A stretch of DNA of 64,000 nt from positions 1-64,000 of the forward strand of contig CAMAYU010000009.1 of the NCBI GenBank assembly GCA_945862235.1, given 5' to 3'. Below are positions 44,988 to 53,852 of this stretch, piece after piece. A program made the translations under genes and the position numbers. The DNA comes from Schlesneria paludicola DSM 18645 (GTDB lineage: Bacteria; Planctomycetota; Planctomycetia; Planctomycetales; Planctomycetaceae). Position 1 is the first letter of the stretch; every line of letters begins with the position of its first letter. The notes below the pieces were generated by a model that worked only from the letters and a program-made list of their open reading frames with translations, searched no databases and was not told the origin of the DNA.

Positions 44988-45053
44988 GGGTCAGGTGGTT
45001 CAAAGTTCATTTTTCGCCGCGAAAAGTGAACTTTGAACCACCTGACCCCTGAT
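44988..45053 (-). repeat. 64-bp class palindrome, copy 2 (opposite orientation to 35411-35473)
   Basis: Reverse complement GGTCAGGTGGTTCAAAGTTCACTTTTCGCGGCGAAAAATGAACTTTGAACCACCTGACCCCGGCT matches copy 1. Confidence 0.9.
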
Positions 45054-45091
45054 CGACGCATAACTACATGAGTGTCGAGCAGCAGCTTCAT
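45054..45091 (-). pseudogene. VapC/PIN-domain toxin start, truncated
   Basis: ATGA overlap with upstream antitoxin stop; ATG AAG CTG CTG CTC GAC ACT CAT GTA GTT = MKLLLDTHVV, then reads into the palindrome. Confidence 0.6.
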
Positions 45092-45315
45092 GAGTCCTGC
45101 ATCCCAAACGCTTCTTGGATGTCATCCGGCAGGAGATCAAAATCGGGAGCGATGACGACCTGCCCCTTCCATTGTCTCCCCTGTCGGGGCTGCGGCAGCG
45201 TTGCCCCACTCTGGTTCGAGGTGAGCAACCCGAATCGCGCCACAGTCCCTTCGGGAACCTGCAGCGGCTGATCGAGGACAATGGCCCCGTTATGAACATG
45301 TCCCAAGACCGTCAT
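45088..45315 (-). CDS. Antitoxin-like protein (VapB/DUF104-like)
   Basis: MTVLGHVHNGAIVLDQPLQVPEGTVARFGLLTSNQSGATLPQPRQGRQWKGQVVIAPDFDLLPDDIQEAFGMQDS. Confidence 0.65.
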   Translation of the reverse strand: MTVLGHVHNGAIVLDQPLQVPEGTVARFGLLTSNQSGATLPQPRQGRQWKGQVVIAPDFDLLPDDIQEAFGMQDS

Positions 45316-45392
45316 GTGAGCCGGGAAAAGAACACGAAGTCCACGAGCGGTTACGTGAAGAACGAGAAGCGGCACTTCGACACGAAGAAGCA

Positions 45393-45707
45393 ATGATCCA
45401 GAAATGGGAGAGATTGCAAACAGAGATGGATCAATTGACCAAGGGGCTCCCCGACAACTGTCCAAAATGTTCTCGTCCTCGACCGGGATATCCTTGCCCT
45501 CGCCCCAGTACTGAGCAGCCGTCCGGTGACTATCTGGCATATGCAGAAAACTGGGCTCAGACGACGAGGCAGCACGGCTGCTGCCCAGAGTGCCTTCGGA
45601 AAGACCTAGATAGCCCAAAAATAAAAACAGAAGACGTGATTCTCGTGTTTGGGGTTGGCTTTGTTGTCCTTTTTATTGTCCTTGCCGTCGGTTTCATGGG
45701 GAACTAA
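45393..45707 (+). CDS. Hypothetical protein with two CxxC pairs and C-terminal TM helix
   Basis: CPKCSRPRPGYPC...GCCPECL...VILVFGVGFVVLFIVLAVGFMGN. Confidence 0.5.
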   Translation: MIQKWERLQTEMDQLTKGLPDNCPKCSRPRPGYPCPRPSTEQPSGDYLAYAENWAQTTRQHGCCPECLRKDLDSPKIKTEDVILVFGVGFVVLFIVLAVGFMGN

Positions 45708-45971
45708 TCATGAAGAAGTTGCTCATCGGCGGGGTGGCTCTGCTCGATCAACCATTCAAGTAACGGGAGAAGTGCCACTGCTTCGGAGTCTTCAGAGAAG
45801 CAGTGCGAGTGGAGGGCAAACTCTGCAACGGCACTGTTTGTCCCAAAGCGGCCAAACAGTGGCACGTCCAAGGTGGAGGGCCGACTCGAAAGACAAGACC
45901 CTCATCCTAGCCCTCTCCCCGCAAGGCCGGGGCGAGGGGACAAGGCGAAAGCCTCAAGACACGGCGAAAGA

Positions 45972-47777
45972 CTACTCGTCGCCGCCGGTGTCGAGGACCG
46001 CGAGGAACGCCTTCTGGGGGATTTCGACTGCGCCGAATTGCTTCATGCGCTTCTTGCCTTCTTTCTGCTTCTCCAGCAGTTTTCGTTTACGAGAAATGTC
46101 GCCGCCGTAGCACTTGGCGGTCACGTCTTTTCTCACGGCCGAGATCGTTTCGCGGGCAATGATTCTGGCGCTGAGTGCCGCTTGAATCGGGATCTCGAAC
46201 TGGTGGCGGGAGATTTGTTCTTTGAGCTTCTTGCAGAGCTGGCGGCCTCGGCGTTCGGCTTGGGAGCGATGGACGATGCAGGCGAGGGCATCGACCTTTT
46301 CGCCCTTCACGAGGACATCCATCTTGACGAGGTCGGCCGCGCGGAAGCCGATGATTTCGTAGTCCATCGTGCCGTAGCCGGCGGTGATGCTCTTCAGCTT
46401 GTCGTACATGTCGAACACGATTTCGGCGAGCGGCAGTTCGTAGACGAGCTGTGCGCGGTTGGGGCCGAGGTAATCGGTCGTCTTGTAGACGCCGCGTCGA
46501 TCGGCACTCAATTGCATGATCGCGCCGATGCGGTCGGTCGGCAGGATGAAGTTCACTTTGGCAATCGGCTCGCGGAATTCTTGGATCTGGCCGGAGTCGG
46601 GAACATCCTGCGGGCTGTCGATCCGCACGATCTCACCCGTGTTCTTGAGCAGCTCATAGGTGACGTTCGGGGCCGTCTGGATCAGATCGACGTTGGCTTC
46701 CTGCTCCAGCCGCTGCTGGATGATTTCCATGTGCAGCATCCCGAGGAAGCCGCAACGGAAACCGAAGCCGAGGGCCTCGGAGGTGTCCGGTGCGAACGAG
46801 AAACTAGCGTCGTTGAGACCCATGCGCATCAGTTCTTCGCGCAGGTTCTCGAAGTCGGTGGCGTCGAGCGGGTACATGCCGCAGAAGACCATTTGCTGCG
46901 GAACGGCGTAGCCCGGCAACGCGACGGAGGCGCGGTTGTGAAACCCGGTGACGGTGTCGCCGACGTGAACATTGCCGAGGATTTTGATGCCGCCGATGAT
47001 GTAACCGACCTGGCCGGGACCAAGCTCATCGCAGGGGACCATGTTCGGGCGGAACTGGCCGATTTCCAGAATCTCATGCGCCGTGCCGGCCTTCATGAAC
47101 AGTACTTTCTGCCCCTTGGAGACCGTTCCCTGCTTCACGCGGATGTAGGTGATGACGCCTCGGTAATGGTCGAACTTGCTGTCGAAGACCAGGGCCTGCA
47201 ATGGGGCGTCACGATCGCCCTGGGGAGCGGGGACGCGTTTGATAATCGCCTCAAAGCATTCTTCGATGCCGATCCCCGCCTTGCCGCTGACCCGGACGCA
47301 GTCCGTGGTGTCCAGCCCGACGACGGTCTCGATTTCTTCGAGGACTTCGTCCGCACGAATGATCGGCAAGTCGATCTTGTTGAGAACCGGGATGACTTCG
47401 AGGTTGGCGTTGATCGCCGCGTAGGCATTGGCCACCGTTTGAGCCTGCACGCCTTGAAAGGCATCGACGAGGAGCAAGGCTCCTTCGCACGCGGCCAAGC
47501 TGCGCGAGACTTCGTAATGGAAATCGACGTGGCCGGGAGTGTCGATCAGATTCAACTCGTACTGCTGGCCGTCGAGCGTGTAGTTGATCGCGACGGCCCG
47601 CGCCTTCACGGTGATGCCACGTTCCCGCTCGACTTCGAGGTCGTCGAGAATTTGGTCACGGAACTCGCGCATCGTGATCGCACCGCTCTTCAGCAGCAGT
47701 TGATCGGCGAGCGTGCTTTTGCCGTGGTCGATGTGGGCGATGATGGAGAAATTGCGGATGAAGCGTTGGTCAAACAT
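45972..47777 (-). CDS. lepA: Elongation factor 4
   Basis: MFDQRFIRNFSIIAHIDHGKSTLADQLLLKSGAI...NLIDTPGHVDFHYEVSRSLAACEGALLLVDAFQGVQAQTVAN. Confidence 0.96.
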   Translation of the reverse strand: MFDQRFIRNFSIIAHIDHGKSTLADQLLLKSGAITMREFRDQILDDLEVERERGITVKARAVAINYTLDGQQYELNLIDTPGHVDFHYEVSRSLAACEGALLLVDAFQGVQAQTVANAYAAINANLEVIPVLNKIDLPIIRADEVLEEIETVVGLDTTDCVRVSGKAGIGIEECFEAIIKRVPAPQGDRDAPLQALVFDSKFDHYRGVITYIRVKQGTVSKGQKVLFMKAGTAHEILEIGQFRPNMVPCDELGPGQVGYIIGGIKILGNVHVGDTVTGFHNRASVALPGYAVPQQMVFCGMYPLDATDFENLREELMRMGLNDASFSFAPDTSEALGFGFRCGFLGMLHMEIIQQRLEQEANVDLIQTAPNVTYELLKNTGEIVRIDSPQDVPDSGQIQEFREPIAKVNFILPTDRIGAIMQLSADRRGVYKTTDYLGPNRAQLVYELPLAEIVFDMYDKLKSITAGYGTMDYEIIGFRAADLVKMDVLVKGEKVDALACIVHRSQAERRGRQLCKKLKEQISRHQFEIPIQAALSARIIARETISAVRKDVTAKCYGGDISRKRKLLEKQKEGKKRMKQFGAVEIPQKAFLAVLDTGGDE

Positions 47778-47901
47778 GAGGCGGCGGGGGAGGCTTTCAC
47801 GAGGAAGCGCGGTGGCCCATTGCGGTCGCATCAGTCAGCGGTGCCGCGTGGCGGGCGGATTCTATAGGGAAGGCCCGGTGGTCGAAAGAGAGGTCGCAAT
47901 C

Positions 47902-47998
47902 AACACCACCCCGAAGCGTGAGCGAGGACGCCTGTAGAAACAGGCCCGTTCGAGGTTCGGTCAACCACCCGTCCTCGCTCACGCTTCGGGTTGGTGTC
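47902..47998. repeat. 'NPKRKRG' palindrome
   Basis: ACACCACCCCGAAGCGTGAGCGAGGACG...CGTCCTCGCTCACGCTTCGGGTTGGTGT. Confidence 0.85.
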
Positions 47999-48000
47999 GT

Positions 48001-48768
48001 TCACGAGTGCGGCACCGACGACGACGCGGCGTCGGCAGGGAGGGCTTTCTGACGCTTCCATTCGTTGTGACGGGATCGCATCTGCATCAGTTCGATCCCC
48101 AGCGAGAAGGCCATCGCAAAGTAGATGTAGCCTTTGTCGATCTCCTGATGAAACCCTTCTGCGACGAGCAGCACTCCGATCAGCAGCAGGAACGACAATG
48201 CCAGCAGCTTGATCGCTGGGTTCTGATCGACAAACCGGACGATGGATCCCGAGAAGACCAGCATCACACCGACAGAGATCAGCACGGCGGCGATCATAAT
48301 CGGCACTTCCTTGCACATGCCGACCGCCGTGATGACCGAGTCGAGCGAGAAGACCACGTCCATGATCGTCACCTGCACCAGCATCGCGTTCAGTGTGGAG
48401 ACGCGTGGCGAACCGTGCCCATCCTCTGCGTGGTGGCCTTCCACTTTGTGATGAATCTCGACGGTCGCCTGTCGAATCAGGAACAGTCCTCCGGCGAGGA
48501 CAACCAAATCTTTCCATGTGAATTCGTGCCCGAGCAACGTCCCCATCGGCTGCTTCAATTGCACGACCCAGCCGATCGTGAAGAGCAACAAAACACGCGA
48601 GACAACGGCCAGGAGCAGCCCCAATCGTCGCGCTCGGTCGCGTTGTTCGACGGGAAGATTTCCGGCCTGAATCGCGATGAAAATGATGTTGTCGATCCCC
48701 AGTACGATCTCCAACGCGGTCAGAGTCAGCAGTGCGATCAGGTTCGGAACGGTGAGGAGTTCAATCAT
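48001..48768 (-). CDS. TerC family membrane protein (second paralogue)
   Basis: MIELLTVPNLIALLTLTALEIVLGIDNIIFIAIQAGNLPVEQRDRARRLGL...DVVFSLDSVITAVGM. Confidence 0.92.
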   Translation of the reverse strand: MIELLTVPNLIALLTLTALEIVLGIDNIIFIAIQAGNLPVEQRDRARRLGLLLAVVSRVLLLFTIGWVVQLKQPMGTLLGHEFTWKDLVVLAGGLFLIRQATVEIHHKVEGHHAEDGHGSPRVSTLNAMLVQVTIMDVVFSLDSVITAVGMCKEVPIMIAAVLISVGVMLVFSGSIVRFVDQNPAIKLLALSFLLLIGVLLVAEGFHQEIDKGYIYFAMAFSLGIELMQMRSRHNEWKRQKALPADAASSSVPHS

Positions 48769-48805
48769 AGTGAGGTCCGTTTCTCGAAGACTTGCAGCGT
48801 TTGAA

Positions 48806-48882
48806 ACACTAACCTGAAGCGTCAGCGAGGACGATTCCACGCGGGTTTTTCCGAAGCCTCGCTGACGCTTCGAGTTTGTGTT
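48806..48882. repeat. 'NPKRKRG' palindrome variant
   Basis: ACACTAACCTGAAGCGTCAGCGAGG...CCTCGCTGACGCTTCGAGTTTGTGT. Confidence 0.8.
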
Positions 48883-48888
48883 GGGCTT

Positions 48889-50370
48889 CTATGGAACAGC
48901 CCGTTTGGCTTCGACTTCCTTCCAGAGCGGCCCGTAAATCTCTTTGTCGAACGGGGGACAACCGGTCGCGTATTGGCCGAGCGGGTGATCTTTCGCCCGC
49001 ATCAGGTTCGTGCAGTACGAGAACGTGCGGCAGATCAGCTTGCGGTTCATCGAGCCATGTTCTTGCAAATGCTTCGCGAAGTCGGGGTGAGACAGTGTGG
49101 CTCGACCGAGACCGACGATCGCGCAATGTCCGTCGCGCACGTTCCCCGCTCCCGCCTGCATCGCGAAGTCTTGCAGCCAACTGTAGCCACTACCGATGAC
49201 AGGCAACTCGGGAACGGCGGCTTGAATGGCGGCGGTCGCGTTGAAGTGGCGGAGGACTCCAATCAGCGGATGCTCGGGCGCGTGATAGCCATCGACCGGC
49301 GGGAACTCGGCGGGGCGAACGACGTGCGGGTTCGCGTAGGGATTGCCCAGCGTCACATTGATGGCGGAGACGCCCCAATCGCGGAGCCACTTCACCACTT
49401 GAACCGGCTCGGTCAGGTCGAGCTTCAAGTGATCTGACGGATCGACGCCGAAGCCGACTTGAATCGGCAATGAGTGCGGAGCGGGAATGCCCTTCCCCGC
49501 GAGCAACTCGGCGTCGGTTTCATTGGGCATCGCGGGGCGTTGCGATTCGGGAAGCCGATCGCGTCGGACATACGGGATGCCGTCGTAGACGTTCATCCGG
49601 GTGACGATGGTCAGCGACGGGAGTTCCGCACGGATGCGACCGATGACGTTGCGAACCAGTCGCGTTCGGTTCTCCAAGCTGCCGCCGTATTCGCCGGGAC
49701 GATTCTTCGACGCGAGCAACTCGGACAGCAGATACCGATGACACTGCTTGAGATCGACGAAGTCGCAGCCGATCCGCGCGGCGAGTCGCGCGGCGACGAG
49801 GTACTGATCCTCGATCCGCTTCAAATCGTCGTCGGTCAACAGCGGGTACGAATCATCGACGAACTTACCGGTCGATTTGTCGATCGTGAGCGGGTCGAGA
49901 ATCGGGTCGTGCGTCGTCAACTGCGGTCGGCGATAACTGAATCGTCCCGAGTGCGTGAGCTGCAAGCCGACGGCCAACTCCGCGTTGGCTCCTATCGACT
50001 CATGATGCGCCTGACGACAGCCGTTGAGCATCTCCTCCAGTGCGGAAGCCGTTCCGTCGTGCAGCCACAATTGGCGCGGGTTCATGCGCGCCGCTTCGTC
50101 GATGGCCGTCGCCTCGCCCCAGATCAGCTTGGCCCCGCCCGCTCCGAAGCGACGATAGCGGCGATAAGTCAGTTCATCGGGGCCACCATCGAGCGTTCCG
50201 TCGCAGCCTTCCATCGGTTGCACGCACAGCCGGTTGCCGAGGGTCAACGCCCCAAGCTGGCACGGCTCAAACAACGGAGAGAAGTCGCTCGACAGAGATA
50301 ATGTCGAACCGAGTCCGACCGCGTCCGCAACCAGTTCTTCCGAAGACTTGTATTTGAAGTAGCGTGCCAT
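48889..50370 (-). CDS. NADH:flavin oxidoreductase / Old Yellow Enzyme family
   Basis: LFEPCQLGALTLGNRLCVQPMEGCDG...GGAKLIWGEATAID...GCDFVDLKQCHRYLLSELLASKNRPGEYGGSLENRTRLVRNVIGRIR. Confidence 0.9.
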   Translation of the reverse strand: MARYFKYKSSEELVADAVGLGSTLSLSSDFSPLFEPCQLGALTLGNRLCVQPMEGCDGTLDGGPDELTYRRYRRFGAGGAKLIWGEATAIDEAARMNPRQLWLHDGTASALEEMLNGCRQAHHESIGANAELAVGLQLTHSGRFSYRRPQLTTHDPILDPLTIDKSTGKFVDDSYPLLTDDDLKRIEDQYLVAARLAARIGCDFVDLKQCHRYLLSELLASKNRPGEYGGSLENRTRLVRNVIGRIRAELPSLTIVTRMNVYDGIPYVRRDRLPESQRPAMPNETDAELLAGKGIPAPHSLPIQVGFGVDPSDHLKLDLTEPVQVVKWLRDWGVSAINVTLGNPYANPHVVRPAEFPPVDGYHAPEHPLIGVLRHFNATAAIQAAVPELPVIGSGYSWLQDFAMQAGAGNVRDGHCAIVGLGRATLSHPDFAKHLQEHGSMNRKLICRTFSYCTNLMRAKDHPLGQYATGCPPFDKEIYGPLWKEVEAKRAVP

Positions 50371-50497
50371 GCCCGTCCGCTCGACCCAAGATCTGTTCGT
50401 GAGGGCGGGGAGTATAGGGACGAGCCTTCCAGCGCGGTAGCGGATGAAGATTCATCGTCCCTCGCTGTTGAATGTTCGTACCACGAATCGTTTGAAG

Positions 50498-50562
50498 GAT
50501 GGGCACTCTTGCCCGTCTGGCTTTGGCATTGAAGAGCGGACGGGCAGGAGTGCCCGTTCTAC
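50498..50562. repeat. 'GGGCACTCTTGCCCGTC' palindrome
   Basis: GATGGGCACTCTTGCCCGTC...GACGGGCAGGAGTGCCCGTTC. Confidence 0.7.
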
Positions 50563-50676
50563 AAACATCGAGGCGGATACAAAGCTCGTGACTCGGTTGA
50601 GAACCTGTACCCAAGTAGTCAGACTCCCGCCCCCTTCCCCGTTTCATCGCAGTGTCAGGAGCGTTCAGTAAGCCGC

Positions 50677-51588
50677 ATGTCCGCGAGACCCACTTCCATT
50701 GTGACTCCCGTCCTCAAGACGACGCTTTATGACCGGGCGAGTTCGTGGTCGATGGTGTTGTTCGCGGCGGTCGGCATCGTCTGCTTGGGTGTCGTGTCGA
50801 AGTGGCTGGCTGACCGGCTCCCTCCTCCCCCGGAAGGGGTGACGATGGAGTTGGTCGAGTTGCCCGGCGGGTTCGAGGATGGAACACCCGGTGAAACGTT
50901 GCGGGTCGATTCTCCATTGCCCGAGGTGCGCGATGCCGCTCCCGTAGAAGAGGTTTCGGATCGCGTGGAGATCGCCGAAGCCCTTTCGACCGTAGCCGAC
51001 GCGGCGGAATCGGGAGTCGGTCTGGCAGTGGCCTCCGATCAGAGTCAGCCTCAATTCGACACCGGCATCGAAAACAAAGGGCGTCCGGGAAGCGCGAAGG
51101 GAACGGGACGGAAGGGACTCGGCGTGGGAGGCGGGACCGGCGGGTTTCCTCGCGAACAGCGTTGGTTCGTCCGTTTTGGAGATAAGGCGGGTATCGATGA
51201 ATACGCCAAGCAACTCGGCTTCTTCGGTGTGGAGTTGGGGGCACTGCTGCCAGACAGTCGGCTGGCCTATCTCTCGAAGTTGAATCAGCCCGTGCCCGAT
51301 GTTCGCTACGTGAAGACCGGGAAAGACGAACAACGACTCTACATGACGTGGCAGGGTGGCGATCGTCGCGGTGCCGATGTCGAGTTGTTCAAACGAGCGA
51401 ACATCGACGTGGGACCGGACACGGTCATCTTCCACTTCTATTCCAAGGCAACCGAATCGAAGCTGGCTCAACTCGAACGAGATTACAAAGGTCGCCCGGT
51501 CGGAGTGATTCGTCGCACGTATTTTGTGGTGGAGGTCGTGGCGGGTGGTTATCAGTTCGCCGTCACACGCCAGACGTATTTTCAATGA
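50677..51588 (+). CDS. Single-TM periplasmic protein, possible TonB/TolA functional analogue
   Basis: N-terminal TM SWSMVLFAAVGIVCLGVVSKWLADRLPPPPE, low-complexity linker, globular C-terminus; immediately upstream of ExbB/ExbD. Confidence 0.6.
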   Translation: MSARPTSIVTPVLKTTLYDRASSWSMVLFAAVGIVCLGVVSKWLADRLPPPPEGVTMELVELPGGFEDGTPGETLRVDSPLPEVRDAAPVEEVSDRVEIAEALSTVADAAESGVGLAVASDQSQPQFDTGIENKGRPGSAKGTGRKGLGVGGGTGGFPREQRWFVRFGDKAGIDEYAKQLGFFGVELGALLPDSRLAYLSKLNQPVPDVRYVKTGKDEQRLYMTWQGGDRRGADVELFKRANIDVGPDTVIFHFYSKATESKLAQLERDYKGRPVGVIRRTYFVVEVVAGGYQFAVTRQTYFQ

Positions 51589-51613
51589 GTTCGTTCAACC
51601 GCGATTTGGAAGG

Positions 51614-51683
51614 CGTAGGGTAAGCGTCTCGCTTGCCCTTTTTTCCAACGGCAGTCACGGGCAAGCGAGACGCTTACCCTACG
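51614..51683. repeat. 'CGTAGGGTAAGCGTCTCGCTTGCCC' palindrome
   Basis: CGTAGGGTAAGCGTCTCGCTTGCCC...GGGCAAGCGAGACGCTTACCCTACG. Confidence 0.85.
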
Positions 51684-51702
51684 TTTGTTCCCGAAGTCCG
51701 GC

Positions 51703-51769
51703 TGACACTAACCCGAAGCGTAAGCGAGGATGCGACACATGTCCTCGCTCACGCTTCGGATTGGTGTTG
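51703..51769. repeat. 'NPKRKRG' palindrome
   Basis: ACACTAACCCGAAGCGTAAGCGAGGA...TCCTCGCTCACGCTTCGGATTGGTGT. Confidence 0.8.
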
Positions 51770-51883
51770 CCAAGGCCGTTTGAGAACCACTTCCTCGCTC
51801 TGTAGCATCGCACCGCGTTCGTGTTTGAGATGAGCTGGCCGCTGACCGTATGAGATAAGCTGGCCGCTGGCCAAGGAGTTGAA

Positions 51884-52507
51884 ATGCACACGACCGACCT
51901 CGTCAAATGGCTGGAGAAGTTCAGCTACGGTTTCCTCGCCCTCAATTTCTTGTGGGGGATGTACTGCGTGATCCTGAACTGGCGGCGGTTGTCTCAGTTG
52001 CGGTTCCGCTCGGTGGAGGCGGAGGCGGCGTTCCTCGACGAATTGCAGGGGCATCTGCAAAAGAAGGACTACGACTCGGCGATCAAACAGTGCGACTTCG
52101 ACTTCCGCGCCCTGCCCCGCCTAGTCCTGTTGATGATTGCCAACCGCGCGCAGCCGTTTCAGCAACTTCGGCAACGCGTCTCGACTTCGATGCAGCGCGA
52201 CATCCTGGCGGACCTCGAATACCGCGTCAGTTGGATCGTCACCGTCATCAAGAACGGCCCGTTGCTCGGTCTGTTCGGGACGGTGCTCGGGATGATGGCC
52301 GCGTTCGGGCGCATCGGTACCGGTGAGAAGATTCAACCATCGCAGATCGCGGATGAAATCAGTATCGCTCTGATCTGTACGGCGATGGGTCTCGGGACAG
52401 CCATCCCGCTGGGATACATCCTGTCCAGCATGTCGATCCGATTGAGGCTGCTTCAGGAATCACTGGCGTCGAGTCTAACTCAAGTGTTGGAACACTTCCG
52501 TAACTGA
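51884..52507 (+). CDS. MotA/TolQ/ExbB proton channel family protein
   Basis: ILADLEYRVSWIVTVIKNGPLLGLFGTVLGMMAAFGRIGTGEKIQPSQIADEISIALICTAMGLGTAIPLGYILSSMSIRLR. Confidence 0.92.
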   Translation: MHTTDLVKWLEKFSYGFLALNFLWGMYCVILNWRRLSQLRFRSVEAEAAFLDELQGHLQKKDYDSAIKQCDFDFRALPRLVLLMIANRAQPFQQLRQRVSTSMQRDILADLEYRVSWIVTVIKNGPLLGLFGTVLGMMAAFGRIGTGEKIQPSQIADEISIALICTAMGLGTAIPLGYILSSMSIRLRLLQESLASSLTQVLEHFRN

Positions 52508-52517
52508 CTTTTCCATG

Positions 52518-52602
52518 TCGTAGGGTGCGTGGAGTCTTCGGAACGCACCGTATCGAGCCTCGTTTGCAAGGTGCGTTCCGAAGACTCCACGCACCCTACA
52601 CA
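52518..52602. repeat. 'GTAGGGTGCGTGGAGTCTTCGGAACGCACC' palindrome
   Basis: GTAGGGTGCGTGGAGTCTTCGGAACGCACC...GGTGCGTTCCGAAGACTCCACGCACCCTAC, about 30-bp arms. Confidence 0.85.
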
Positions 52603-52622
52603 TATCACGCCATGAGCCGCCC

Positions 52623-53108
52623 ATGACTTCCGCCTCGCATTCGCCGAGTCTCGATGATCCCGACAACCCGTTGTTGGCACCTCGCAAACTTGAGGCCGAC
52701 GCCAATTTCGATGTCACGGCGATGATCGATCTCGTGTTCATGATGAACATCTATTTTCTCGTCACGACGCTCGGCGCGGCGGCGGGTGAGTTGAATCTGC
52801 CCGCAGCCAAACACTGTGTGGCGGCGGATCGCGAAACGTCGGTGATCGTCTCGATTATTGAAGGCGTCGATCGTTCGGCCGGTCAGGTTTACGTCGGTGA
52901 TGGGCGTGAGGGCGAACCGCTCGTCGAACGGGAGGAGCAAGAGAAGGCCGTTCGGGCGGCGGTCGAAGAGGGAGTGAGATCACAGAAGAACACGGTCCTC
53001 ATCAAAGCGGAAAAGAACGTCCGGCTGCGTGATGTGGCCCGAGTGGCTGCTGCTGCGGCGGGTGTCGCTGGCATGGAACTCAAGCTGGCCGTTATCGAAA
53101 AGGAGTAG
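52623..53108 (+). CDS. ExbD/TolR family biopolymer transport protein
   Basis: ADANFDVTAMIDLVFMMNIYFLVTTLGAAAGELNLPAAKH... Confidence 0.88.
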   Translation: MTSASHSPSLDDPDNPLLAPRKLEADANFDVTAMIDLVFMMNIYFLVTTLGAAAGELNLPAAKHCVAADRETSVIVSIIEGVDRSAGQVYVGDGREGEPLVEREEQEKAVRAAVEEGVRSQKNTVLIKAEKNVRLRDVARVAAAAAGVAGMELKLAVIEKE

Positions 53109-53114
53109 TCCGTC

Positions 53115-53756
53115 GTGTCGGTTCGGTTTGCCTGTCCCCGCTGCCGTACGAAGCTGAAGGTCGATGACGACGTCGCAGGCCAGATCGCCGCTTGTCCCGG
53201 CTGCGGTCGCAAGCTCGACGTGCCGCAGGCAACCGCACGGGTGAAGTCGGCGATCAAGCGGCGTTCCAAAACGTCGGTGCCAGAGGACTCGCGCCATCCC
53301 GATGACGATGAGCCACCGTTGGTCAAGATGTCCCCCTCCATCGACCACGAAGAATTGATCGACATGACGGCGATGGTGGACATCGTTTTCTTCCTGCTGA
53401 TTTTTTTCCTAGTGACTTCGATGCAGTCGCTCGATTCGGCGATCCCGATGCCCAGCCCTGATCCTCAAAAAGGGGCCGGGCGCGAACAGAAAACAGACGA
53501 TCCCGAATCCGACGACGACTATGTCATCGTCCGCATCGACAAGAATGACGCGATCCAGGTCGATGGCGTCGCGGTGCAGGACGTTCCGGATTTAATCGCC
53601 AAACTGCGCGAACTCCGCTTCGGTGCGAAGCAGTCCACCAAAATGCTCGTGGTCGGCAACGGAGATGCCTCGCACGGGATGACCGTCGCCGTAATGGACT
53701 CCGGCCACGAAGCGGGGATGGAACGAATTCGGCTGTCGATCTCGGATGAAGAATGA
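53115..53756 (+). CDS. ExbD/TolR family protein with N-terminal zinc ribbon
   Basis: SVRFACPRCRTKLKVDDDVAGQIAACPGCGRKLDVP then EELIDMTAMVDIVFFLLIFFLVTSMQSLDSAIPMP. Confidence 0.9.
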   Translation: MSVRFACPRCRTKLKVDDDVAGQIAACPGCGRKLDVPQATARVKSAIKRRSKTSVPEDSRHPDDDEPPLVKMSPSIDHEELIDMTAMVDIVFFLLIFFLVTSMQSLDSAIPMPSPDPQKGAGREQKTDDPESDDDYVIVRIDKNDAIQVDGVAVQDVPDLIAKLRELRFGAKQSTKMLVVGNGDASHGMTVAVMDSGHEAGMERIRLSISDEE

Positions 53757-53764
53757 ATGAACGA

Positions 53765-53852
53765 CATTTCCAAACTAGCCCGACGCGCAAGCGAGGGCTT
53801 CGCTGCATCGAACGTCCAGCCCTCGCTTGCGCGTCGGGCTAGTTTGGAAATG
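53765..53852. repeat. Palindrome with 35-bp perfect arms ('TAGCCCGACGCGCAAGCGAGGGCT' family)
   Basis: CATTTCCAAACTAGCCCGACGCGCAAGCGAGGGCT - loop - AGCCCTCGCTTGCGCGTCGGGCTAGTTTGGAAATG. Confidence 0.92.

Noticed and set aside
45873-47867. 664-aa plus-strand ORF
   Set aside because: Antisense shadow of lepA.
20807-48768. Tellurite resistance cluster based on two TerC genes
   Set aside because: The two TerC paralogues are 26 kb apart without TerD/TerB-type genes; TerC family members are more general membrane/metal proteins.
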